From Bacteroidia bacterium (lineage in GTDB: Bacteria; Bacteroidota; Bacteroidia; UKL13-3), in contig JAKRSG010000341.1 in the NCBI GenBank assembly GCA_022402405.1, forward strand, positions 1 through 6,062: DNA of 6,062 bases, read 5' to 3'. The position numbers and the translations under genes were made by a program. Below the pieces are notes generated by a model that was given only the letters and a program-made list of their open reading frames with translations, was not told the DNA's origin and ran no database searches. Shown here in pieces: positions 1-5,883 of this stretch (positions are counted from its first letter, which is position 1; every line of letters begins with the position of its first letter).

Positions 1-34
1 CTATAAATTTAGAAAACAGAAAACCACTACCGCC

Positions 35-184
35 AATCGAGTAACGCAGGAGAATTTCACCCCTACGTTTTCACAACTTATCCCGCCAATGCAGGAGAAA
101 ACATAAACACAGTTGCATTTATCCTCTTTTATCTTGAGTTTTACTTAACAATGGTGGATAGTTATTTTTCAGAGTCTGATGTTA
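35..184 (+). repeat. 150-nt intergenic repeat, copy 1
   Basis: First of three co-oriented copies of an intergenic repeat. It aligns without gaps to copy 2 over the first 110 positions with about 10 mismatches (hand count), then with small compensating indels, so both are 150 nt. It contains the 34-nt core at 91-124 (gcaggagaaaac...ttatcc). A small stem-loop at 49-61 has one A-A mismatch, and a second at 81-96 has a GC/GC stem, a CAAT loop and outer TCC/GGA arms. The 3' end reads agtctgaTGTTA, as in copy 3. No long ORF lies inside. The function is not recognised; it is followed by the promoter of the ArsR operon. Confidence 0.88.
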
Positions 185-240
185 CTTCAAATTTTAAAAA
201 ACGACTAACCAAAAATTTTCTGAAAAAAATCAAAACTTTA

Positions 241-289
241 TTTGCAACCTATTGGTTACATGTTTATATTTGCAACCAAATAGTTACAT
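241..289 (+). promoter_or_regulatory. Bacteroidota promoter overlapped by tandem operator-like repeats
   Basis: A -33-like TTTG (241-244), a 20-nt spacer and a -7 box TATATTTG (265-272) match the Bacteroidota pattern TTTG-(19-21)-TAnnTTTG. Two 21-nt direct repeats, TTTGCAACC-6 nt-TTACAT, lie at 241-261 and 269-289 (18 of 21 identical). Each overlaps one promoter element. Each repeat is also an imperfect inverted repeat: GCAACC/GGTTAC around TATT in the first, GCAACC/AGTTAC around AAAT in the second. The expected transcription start falls a few bases after 272, inside the second repeat. Inference: this is the operator of the ArsR-family repressor encoded last in the same operon, giving autorepression. 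Confidence 0.72.
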
Positions 290-295
290 AAAAAT

Positions 296-796
296 ATGAT
301 AACAAGACAAATCATCAACGCAACAACTCTTGGAACAATAGTTCTTTTCCTATTTGACGGAGCATTTCAAGCTATTCCAAACTTTGGTGTGCGAGCAGTT
401 GAACGGTTAGAGACAAACGAACTAACAACACCCCAATTTAACGAACTCACAGACCGAATGGCGTATATCGCTACCGACAAAACAGTCAGCTTTGTAGCAA
501 CCAAGCAAGCTGACTTCTACAATCTATCTAAATTTTTTGTAATCGAATTTCTTTCTGCTTCTGCTATTTCACTATTATTTGCTTTACTATTTGCGAAAAT
601 TAAGTACGGGAGTTTAAAGGACAGACTATTGCTAACACTAGGGTTTGCATTGATAGCAAGTTTTGCCATTCATATTCCATATTTCAACTGGTGGGGCTTT
701 TCATTTGCTTATACAATCGGTGTTGTTTCAAAAACTGTCTTGGGTTGGACACTCATTACTTTTATTCAAAATCGTTTCATCTTTAAAATCAAATAA
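296..796 (+). CDS. Four-helix membrane protein of unknown function
   Basis: This 166-residue protein is not recognised as a named family. Hydrophobic stretches suggest four membrane helices at about residues 8-25, 80-101, 110-128 and 133-157. A polar segment of about 50 residues (30-78) lies between helices 1 and 2, and the C-terminus is short and basic (FIFKIK). No cleavable signal peptide, catalytic motif or metal site is evident. The ATG at 296 is the first start after the promoter, leaving a very short A-rich leader without a Shine-Dalgarno sequence, as is usual in Bacteroidota. It is the first gene of the operon; the next gene starts 4 nt after its stop. The context suggests a membrane target or partner of the ArsR/SRPBCC module, but no function can be assigned. 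Confidence 0.85.
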   Translation: MITRQIINATTLGTIVLFLFDGAFQAIPNFGVRAVERLETNELTTPQFNELTDRMAYIATDKTVSFVATKQADFYNLSKFFVIEFLSASAISLLFALLFAKIKYGSLKDRLLLTLGFALIASFAIHIPYFNWWGFSFAYTIGVVSKTVLGWTLITFIQNRFIFKIK

Positions 797-800
797 ACTT

Positions 801-1343
801 ATGGCACTTTCAGCAGCACAAATGCAAGAAGCTGTAATTAACAACCTTCTAACAAAAACAGGCAAAACATTAGACGAGTGGATTAGTATTGCCAAAGCTT
901 TTAATCTCTCAAAAAGTAATGACATTCTGAAAAAACTGAAATCAGAATATGATTTGGGGCACGTTCAAGCCCAGACAATTGTTTGGCGTTTGGGAGAAGA
1001 AAAACCCTATGTAGAAACAAATGGTTATGAAGAAAATATTTTCAAAAATACATTTGATTTATATGAAAAGCTCAAAAGCCAAATACAGGCAATAAGTGAT
1101 GACATTTCAGTTAAGCCTTGTAAAACATACATACCATTTTATAGGAAAAATCAATTTGCAATATTAACCGAGAAAAAGGGTGAACTTGTTTTAGGCTTAA
1201 ATCTAAAAACGGAGCATTTTCCAGAACTAGTTAAAGCAGAAAAACTGGGCGGTTCAGACCGAATTAACAAAATGATTGTCGTTAATAATGACAATCTTTC
1301 TCAGTTGAATAATTACATACAAGAAGCATATTCTAATAACTAA
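801..1343 (+). CDS. DUF4287 and DUF5655 domain-containing protein
   Basis: A 180-residue, apparently cytosolic protein. The N-terminal 60-65 residues begin ALSAAQMQEAVINN and continue with KTGKTLDEW, the typical opening of DUF4287. Residues from about 80 to the end contain KTYIPFYRKNQFAIL and ELVLGLNL, which fit DUF5655. Both domains are of unknown function, and these assignments come from remembered family patterns. The frame is open upstream to an ATG at 663, but the start at 801 is chosen: the domain begins exactly there, it lies 4 nt after the preceding stop, and the 663 start would overlap the membrane-protein gene by 134 nt. Its TAA stop shares one base with the next ATG (TAATG), implying translational coupling. 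Confidence 0.88.
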   Translation: MALSAAQMQEAVINNLLTKTGKTLDEWISIAKAFNLSKSNDILKKLKSEYDLGHVQAQTIVWRLGEEKPYVETNGYEENIFKNTFDLYEKLKSQIQAISDDISVKPCKTYIPFYRKNQFAILTEKKGELVLGLNLKTEHFPELVKAEKLGGSDRINKMIVVNNDNLSQLNNYIQEAYSNN

Positions 1344-1759
1344 TGGCAAAAGAAATTAACATAGAAAGGTTTTATCCTTATCCAATAGAAAAAGTTTGGA
1401 ATGCTATTGCCACATCTGATGCATTAAGCGATTGGTTGATGCCAAACGATTTTAAGTTAGAAATTGGACACGAATTTACATTCAAGACAAAGCCGCAGCC
1501 TGGTTTTGACGGTATTGTAAAATGTAAAGTAATTGACTTTGAAGCCCCAATAAGACTTTCATACACTTGGCAAGGTGGACCCTTGAAGAAACCTACAACT
1601 GTTTCTTTTGAGCTTAAATCAAAAGCAAATGGAACTGTTCTTTATTTTAGGCATAGCGGCTTTGAAGGCTTCATTAACCAATACATAGTTCGATTTATTT
1701 TGGGCAGTGGTTGGAAAAATTTGTTATTCAAGAAAATTAAATTGCATTTAGACAAATGA
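1343..1759 (+). CDS. SRPBCC (START-like/AHSA1) domain protein
   Basis: A 138-residue protein covering a single SRPBCC/AHSA1-type fold. The N-terminal strand and helix read IERFYPYPIEKVWNAIATSDALSDWLMP, followed by G-E-F-F in the sheet (about 42-47). A central RLSYTWQGG (71-79) and a late strand with RHSGFEG (103-109) precede the C-terminal helix GWKNLLFKKIKLHL. These are hallmarks of AHSA1-like SRPBCC proteins, which form a deep hydrophobic pocket for lipophilic ligands. The ligand cannot be predicted. In many bacteria such genes are paired with ArsR-type repressors, as here. It overlaps its upstream neighbour by 1 nt (TAATG) and the downstream ArsR gene by 4 nt (ATGA), so it is an internal operon gene. 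Confidence 0.9.
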   Translation: MAKEINIERFYPYPIEKVWNAIATSDALSDWLMPNDFKLEIGHEFTFKTKPQPGFDGIVKCKVIDFEAPIRLSYTWQGGPLKKPTTVSFELKSKANGTVLYFRHSGFEGFINQYIVRFILGSGWKNLLFKKIKLHLDK

Positions 1760-2073
1760 ACCGAGACCCATTTGCAGCCATAGCAGACCCGACAAGAAGA
1801 GCGATTATTGACTTATTGGCTCAACAAGAACTTAACATCAATCAGATTTCAGACCATTTTAACACTGTTTCAAGACAAGCGGTAACCAAACAACTCAAAT
1901 ATCTTGAAGACAGCGGACTTGTGAATATTGAAAAAAACGGACGTGAAAAATATTGCTACCTTGCACTTGACAATTTGAAAGAAGTAAACGACTGGCTAAG
2001 AAAATATGAGAAGTTTTGGAACAAGAAATTGGACAAACTTGACGACTATTTAAAAAAGAAAAACGGCAGGTAA
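1756..2073 (+). CDS. ArsR-family winged-helix transcriptional repressor
   Basis: A 105-residue DNA-binding protein of usual ArsR length. The N-terminus FAAIADPTRRAIIDLLA is the typical first helix. Residues 26-36 and 39-55 (SRQAVTKQLKYLEDSGL) form the helix-turn-helix with its recognition helix, and VNIEKNGREKYCYL (56-69) is the wing. The tail WLRKYEKFWNKKLDKLDDYL is typical of the SRPBCC-associated, metal-independent subgroup. The metal-sensing ELCVCDL motif of true ArsR/SmtB sensors is absent, so a metal ligand is unlikely. It is the last operon gene and starts in an ATGA overlap. Likely target: the paired operator-like repeats over the operon promoter at 241-289 (inference). The last two bases of its stop codon are the first two of repeat copy 2. 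Confidence 0.93.
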   Translation: MNRDPFAAIADPTRRAIIDLLAQQELNINQISDHFNTVSRQAVTKQLKYLEDSGLVNIEKNGREKYCYLALDNLKEVNDWLRKYEKFWNKKLDKLDDYLKKKNGR

Positions 2074-2221
2074 TCGAGTAACGCAGGAGAATTCCTCCCC
2101 TACGTTCTAACAACTTGTCCCGCCCATGCAGGAGAAAACATAAACACAGTTGCATTTATCCTTTTTTATAACGAGTTTTACATATCAGATGGTGGATAGG
2201 TTTTTTCACATTTTGCCATTA
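2072..2221 (+). repeat. 150-nt intergenic repeat, copy 2
   Basis: The second copy starts inside the ArsR-gene stop codon and ends 41 nt before the propeller-protein gene. The 34-nt core at 2128-2161 is identical to copy 1. Stem-loop 1 is GGAG-aattc-CTCC (2086-2098). Stem-loop 2 (2118-2133) has TCC/GGA outer arms, a GC/GC stem and a CCAT loop. The first half follows copy 1. Part of the second half is closer to copy 3: the 24 nt at 2172-2195 (cgagttttac...gatggtgg) are identical there. The last 15 nt (ttttgccatta) differ from both other copies. No clear TAnnTTTG promoter lies between its end and the next gene. Confidence 0.9.
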
Positions 2222-2262
2222 GCAACAATTATAAAACCATCAATATTACAAACATTGGCATA

Positions 2263-3351
2263 ATGATTAAATTAAATGCAAGAAATATACTTTTGGTTCT
2301 TCTGACATTTAAATTCGCAACCTGTTTAGGACAAGGTAAAGAAAAAGCTGATATTGATACAATTAAAAATCAAGTATACACCCAACCACTCATTTTAAAA
2401 CAAAGCACTACTTTTCCGCAAATTCACACCAACTTAAGTGGAATGGTAAGAGAATTTGTAAGGACTATGTATCAGGATAAAAAAGGTAACTATTGGTTTG
2501 GAACAAATGGAAATGGGATTATCCGTTACGATGGGCAAGCACTCGAAAATATTTCAATCGAAGGACACCTCCCATGTAATGTTGTTAGAGAAATTGTTGA
2601 AGATAAAGCAGGACATTTATGGTTTGGAACTGACTCTGGACTCATAAAATACGATGGTGTAAATTTTACAACATACTCAGAAAAAGATGGCCTACAAGAT
2701 GATGAAATTTGGGGATTAACAATTGACAAAAGCGGACTCATTTGGGTTGGTTCGAGTGGTGGCATTAGTTATTTTGACGGCAAAAAGTTTACACCATTTT
2801 TACTGCCAGATATAAAAGTCGAAAATTCCAAACCCATGCTTTCTGATAAATTGGTTTTTAAATTTTTGGAAGATAAAAATGGAACGATGTGGTATGCAAC
2901 AGATGGAAATGGAATTTTTAAATACAAAAACGGAGAGTTTACTCATATAACAACTAAGAATGGACTTACCGACAATAATGTTTTTGATATTTTAGAAGAC
3001 AATCAAGGAAATATTTGGATTGGGACTTTTAATGGCGGAGTGAGTAAATATGATGGTAAAACATACTCTAACTTCACAAAAGATGGAATTATTGAAGGAA
3101 CAGAAACCTATAATTTTAGTGAAGATAGGCAGGGGAATATTTGGTTTTCAGCTGAAGGTTATGGGGTATATCGTTACGATGGAGCAAATTTCACCCAATT
3201 CACAACTAAAGACGGATTAACCACAAACGTGGTTCAAAGTATATTTGAAGATAATAAAGGTCAACTTTGGTTCAGCACTTGGCAAGGAATAAGTATTTAT
3301 GATGGTCTAAAATTTATGAATGCTAAAGACAAAGAACCTTGGACAAACTAA
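2263..3351 (+). CDS. Secreted stand-alone two-component-regulator propeller protein
   Basis: A 362-residue exported protein. Residues 1-24 form a signal peptide (basic MIKLNARN, hydrophobic core, CLGQ); Cys21 is a weak lipobox candidate (FATC), so ordinary signal-peptidase cleavage is more likely. Seven Reg_prop-type repeats follow, with the pattern ED-x-x-G-x-(I/L)-W-(F/I)-G-T ... (K/R)YDG, at about residues 70-91, 112-132, 153-173, 202-224, 244-265, 286-307 and 328-348. Seven such units are enough for one closed beta-propeller. Hybrid sensors of this family in Bacteroidota have two propellers, a Y_Y_Y domain, a membrane helix and a histidine kinase; none of these follow, and the protein ends 14 residues after the last repeat. 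It probably acts in the periplasm or at the cell surface as a binding module. Ligand and partner are unknown. It is the only gene between two repeat copies. Confidence 0.9.
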   Translation: MIKLNARNILLVLLTFKFATCLGQGKEKADIDTIKNQVYTQPLILKQSTTFPQIHTNLSGMVREFVRTMYQDKKGNYWFGTNGNGIIRYDGQALENISIEGHLPCNVVREIVEDKAGHLWFGTDSGLIKYDGVNFTTYSEKDGLQDDEIWGLTIDKSGLIWVGSSGGISYFDGKKFTPFLLPDIKVENSKPMLSDKLVFKFLEDKNGTMWYATDGNGIFKYKNGEFTHITTKNGLTDNNVFDILEDNQGNIWIGTFNGGVSKYDGKTYSNFTKDGIIEGTETYNFSEDRQGNIWFSAEGYGVYRYDGANFTQFTTKDGLTTNVVQSIFEDNKGQLWFSTWQGISIYDGLKFMNAKDKEPWTN

Positions 3352-3364
3352 AAAAACTTTTGCA

Positions 3365-3514
3365 AATCAATTAAGGTAAGGGGAATTCCCCACTACTTTC
3401 TCAAAATTTGTCTGGCTCGAGCAGAAGAAAACATAAACACAGTTGCATTTATCCATTTTAATTTCGAGTTTTACATATCAGATGGTGGTTAGTTTTTTTC
3501 ACAGTCTGACGTTA
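3365..3514 (+). repeat. 150-nt intergenic repeat, copy 3 (most diverged)
   Basis: The third copy begins 13 nt after the propeller-gene stop and is also 150 nt from AATC to GTTA. The core at 3421-3454 differs from the other copies by one base (gcagaag instead of gcaggag). Stem-loop 1 is a perfect 12-nt palindrome, GGGGAATTCCCC (3380-3391). Stem-loop 2 is TCTGGCTCGAGCAGA (3411-3425) with one bulged G. The first 56 nt otherwise diverge from copies 1 and 2, while 24 nt of the second half (cgagttttac...gatggtgg) match copy 2 exactly. The end (agtctgaCGTTA) is followed by GCGGCAACCCTAAC, so GTTAG and CTAAC (3511-3515, 3524-3528) form a further short inverted repeat. Confidence 0.85.
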
Positions 3515-3626
3515 GCGGCAACCCTAACAGACCAACAACACAACTAAATCAATCTAAACTCAAATCATCCTAATAACCTGTCGGACAAATATTTAAACGG
3601 GTATTAAAAAAATATTTTCAAAATTG

Positions 3627-3672
3627 TGACAACTGTGTCATTTTTGTTTTTACCTTTGTGACAACATTGTCA
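3627..3672 (+). promoter_or_regulatory. TetR-operon promoter with two palindromic operators
   Basis: Two 14-nt palindromes lie just before the TetR gene: TGACAACTGTGTCA (3627-3640, arms TGACA/TGTCA) and TGACAACATTGTCA (3659-3672, perfect arms TGACAA/TTGTCA). Their centres are 32 bp apart. Between them TACCTTTG (3651-3658) matches the Bacteroidota -7 consensus TAnnTTTG and directly abuts the second palindrome. The -33 element is less clear: the nearest TTG (3624-3626) is 24 nt upstream, longer than the usual 19-21. Together they look like a repressible promoter for the TetR-ABC operon, with TetR binding both sites (inference from position and symmetry). Confidence 0.7.
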
Positions 3673-3683
3673 TAAAAAGAAAT

Positions 3684-4337
3684 ATGCCAACAGAAACATT
3701 TTTAAACTTAGCTGACGAGAAGCGACAGACTTTTATCGAAACAGCTTTAAAAGAATTTGCAGACAACAACTACGACTCTGCAAGCATCAACAAAATTATT
3801 AAAGAGCTGAACATAGCTCGTGGAAGTGTTTATCAATACTTCACAGACAAGCTTGACTTATGGCTTTACCTTAAAGAGTATTCAGAAATTCAAAAATTAA
3901 GGCATATACAGTCAGTTGACCGAAGTAAGTACACTGACTTCTGGACTTACTATGAAGACCTTTTCATTAAAGGAATCAACTTCGACATCGAAAAGCCATT
4001 GTGCAGTCGCTTTCTATACAGAATTGGCTACAAAGAATCCAGTAAAGACGTTGCGGAATACATTGACAATTGGAAAGTTACGGCAAAAGAAATTTTTACT
4101 GTGTGGGTTGATAACGAAAAAAATAACGGCTCAATCAAAAAAACTGTAGACACAGAAATAGCTGTGCAATTCATTTTATCAATGAGTTCAAGCATTGGCG
4201 AATTGGTTCAGACAAAATATTCAAATGCTATCGAGAATAATCTCGCTTCTGAAAAACCACTTTTCACTGAAAGCATTGAGGAATACAAAAGGACAGTTAA
4301 AGAATTAGTACAACTTTTAAAAAACGCTTTAAAATAA
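3684..4337 (+). CDS. TetR/AcrR-family transcriptional repressor
   Basis: A 217-residue protein of normal TetR length. The N-terminal DNA-binding domain covers about residues 10-55: helix 1 is KRQTFIETALKEFADNNY, and the helix-turn-helix is SASINKIIKELNIARGSVYQYF (32-53), ending in the characteristic GSxYxYFxxKxxL. Residues from about 60 onward are a helical ligand-binding domain with no close family signature, as expected for TetR effectors. The start follows a TAnnTTTG promoter by 25 nt with an A-rich leader. The ABC ATPase gene begins 5 nt after the stop, so this is a locally acting, probably autoregulated repressor of the exporter, likely binding the two TGACAA palindromes upstream. The inducer is unknown. 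Confidence 0.94.
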   Translation: MPTETFLNLADEKRQTFIETALKEFADNNYDSASINKIIKELNIARGSVYQYFTDKLDLWLYLKEYSEIQKLRHIQSVDRSKYTDFWTYYEDLFIKGINFDIEKPLCSRFLYRIGYKESSKDVAEYIDNWKVTAKEIFTVWVDNEKNNGSIKKTVDTEIAVQFILSMSSSIGELVQTKYSNAIENNLASEKPLFTESIEEYKRTVKELVQLLKNALK

Positions 4338-4342
4338 ATCAA

Positions 4343-5188
4343 ATGATACAAGTAAAAAATCTCAACTATCAATACCCAAACACAAGTAACTTGGCGATTA
4401 AGGGTATAAATTTCTCCATAGCAAAAGGAGAAGTATTTGGCTTTCTGGGACCAAGCGGTTCAGGAAAAAGTACTACACAAAAAATTCTTTTTAAACTTTT
4501 GACAGGTTATAATGGAATGGCTCAAATTGACGGAAAAGAAGTGAATGTTTGGGGTAAAGACCTTTATGAAAAAATCGGTGTAGGTTTTGAATTGCCAAAC
4601 CATTATCTAAAATTAACAGCCTTAGAAAATCTTACGTTCTTCAAAAACTTCTACAACAAGACACATAATCCAATGGAACTTTTGGATATGGTTGGGCTGA
4701 AAAAAGATGCAAATAAAAAGGTTGGTGACTTTTCAAAAGGAATGAAAATGCGTTTAAATTTTGTGCGTTCATTCTTGCACGACCCTGAAATTCTCTTTTT
4801 AGATGAACCAACATCAGGATTAGACCCTGTAAATTCTAAAGTTGTAAAGGACATTATTGTTGACTTAAAGTCAAAAGGAAAAACCATTTTCATTACAACG
4901 CATCAAATGTATGATGCAGAGAAGCTTTGTGACCGAGTTGCATTTATTGTTGACGGTGAAATAAAAGCTATGGATAGCCCCGAAAATCTGAAAATAAAGC
5001 ACAGCAACAGAAGTGTGGAGGTGCTATTCAGAAATTCAGTTGATAAAGAAAAATTTCAACTTGATGGTTTAGGGCAAAACAAGACTTTCTTAGAAAAACT
5101 GCAATCCAATGAGATTGAAACCATACACTCTAAAGAAGCTTCTTTGGACGATATTTTTATTCAAGTAACAGGTAAAACCTTGGTATAA
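4343..5188 (+). CDS. ABC exporter ATP-binding protein (drug-export type)
   Basis: A 281-residue nucleotide-binding subunit that energises export through the membrane proteins encoded downstream. All motifs are present: Walker A GPSGSGKST (36-44), signature FSKGM (130-134), Walker B ILFLDE (150-155), D-loop SGLDP (158-162) and H-loop His187. The Q-loop position carries Glu83 (GFELP) instead of Gln, as in some BcrA-like antibiotic exporters. The last 60-70 residues form the accessory region common in DrrA/BcrA-type ATPases, ending SLDDIFIQVTGKTLV. The gene follows the TetR gene by 5 nt and its TAA overlaps the permease start by 1 nt (TAATG). The substrate is not set by this subunit; an efflux role is inferred from the TetR neighbour and two permeases. 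Confidence 0.94.
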   Translation: MIQVKNLNYQYPNTSNLAIKGINFSIAKGEVFGFLGPSGSGKSTTQKILFKLLTGYNGMAQIDGKEVNVWGKDLYEKIGVGFELPNHYLKLTALENLTFFKNFYNKTHNPMELLDMVGLKKDANKKVGDFSKGMKMRLNFVRSFLHDPEILFLDEPTSGLDPVNSKVVKDIIVDLKSKGKTIFITTHQMYDAEKLCDRVAFIVDGEIKAMDSPENLKIKHSNRSVEVLFRNSVDKEKFQLDGLGQNKTFLEKLQSNEIETIHSKEASLDDIFIQVTGKTLV

Positions 5189-5883
5189 TGAAACAGTTAG
5201 CACATTTATTAAAATTTGACTTCTTACTGATTAATAAGAATAAAATCATCACCATTTCATTGGTTGTTACGGCAATTTACGTTGGAGTTTTCAAAGCATT
5301 GGCGGCAATGGGTAACATTGAAAAATTCTTAGTACTAGTAATTTTCAATGACCCTGCACTATTAGGTTTTCTGTTTGTTGGCGTAATGGTGTTATTTGAG
5401 AAGAATGAAAACACCTTACAAGCCCTTTCTGTAACCCCAATAAAAATAAGTAACTACATTCTGTCAAAATCAATTTCTTTAACAGTTGTTTCCTTGGTTT
5501 GTTGTTTCGCAATGGTAATTGCCGGTTATGGAATGAATTTTAACTTCATTCATTTCACAGCAGGAACAATATTAACCACGTTCATTTTTTCAATGCTCGG
5601 TTTTGTTGCTGTGGCTGGTCAATCAAATTTCAACAAATATATTCTAAGAGCATTGGGAATAATACTGTTTCTCACTTTGCCATTTCTTGGTTATTTCGAT
5701 ATAGTTCCTAGAATATGGTTCATACTTTTCCCGACACAACCAGCTATTGACATATATAATTTAGCATTTTCAAGTACTGCTGGTTCTTCAGAAATATTAA
5801 TCGCCTATTCACTTTGCATATTATGGGCAATAGTTACATTTTATTGGGCAAAACGAGCAATCACTAAAAACGTATTCAAATGA
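5188..5883 (+). CDS. ABC exporter permease, fluoroquinolone-export-like
   Basis: A 231-residue integral membrane protein with six predicted helices, at about residues 19-39, 48-70, 95-115, 121-145, 153-180 and 203-222. This is the ABC-2-type exporter half-unit topology. The cytoplasmic loop after helix 2 holds EKNENTLQALSVTPI (71-85), a conserved motif of this permease group, which I associate with the subunits annotated as fluoroquinolone export permeases (mycobacterial Rv2686c/Rv2687c type). That assignment rests on recall, and drug specificity is not proven by sequence. It starts in a TAATG overlap with the ATPase gene and ends in an ATGA overlap with the next permease gene, so the three subunits are translationally coupled. 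Confidence 0.88.
   Translation: MKQLAHLLKFDFLLINKNKIITISLVVTAIYVGVFKALAAMGNIEKFLVLVIFNDPALLGFLFVGVMVLFEKNENTLQALSVTPIKISNYILSKSISLTVVSLVCCFAMVIAGYGMNFNFIHFTAGTILTTFIFSMLGFVAVAGQSNFNKYILRALGIILFLTLPFLGYFDIVPRIWFILFPTQPAIDIYNLAFSSTAGSSEILIAYSLCILWAIVTFYWAKRAITKNVFK

Noticed and set aside
3..44. Possible C-terminal tail of an upstream gene ending at TAA 42-44 inside repeat copy 1
   Set aside because: Only 13 codons are visible (INLENRKPLPPIE) and two frames are open here. The parallel with the stop at copy 2 is suggestive but cannot be supported without upstream sequence.
663..800. N-terminal extension of the DUF4287 protein from an ATG at 663
   Set aside because: It overlaps the membrane-protein gene in another frame. 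The conserved domain begins at the ATG at 801, which lies 4 nt after the preceding stop.
1895..2155. 86-codon - strand ORF across the ArsR gene and repeat
   Set aside because: It is antisense to a recognised gene, has Cys-rich shadow-like composition and no family resemblance.
2197..2204. Promoter inside repeat copy 2 driving the propeller gene (TAGGTTTT)
   Set aside because: It is one base off TAnnTTTG, has no good -33 TTTG, and the equivalent positions in copies 1 and 3 are not better matches.
3380..3391. Rho-independent terminator after the propeller gene
   Set aside because: The GGGGAATTCCCC hairpin is not followed by a T run, and it belongs to the conserved repeat fold.
35..3514. Classical integron attC sites
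   Set aside because: The ends lack the RYYYAAC and GTTRRRY core sites (they read GAGTAAC at the start and GTTACTT, ATTAGCA and GTTAGCG at the end), and no integrase is in the window.
35..3514. CRISPR array
   Set aside because: There are only three copies, 150 nt long, spaced 1.3-2 kb apart with genes between them.
3916..4149. 77-codon + strand ORF inside the TetR gene
   Set aside because: It is an out-of-frame shadow of the clearly recognised TetR coding region and has no domain features.
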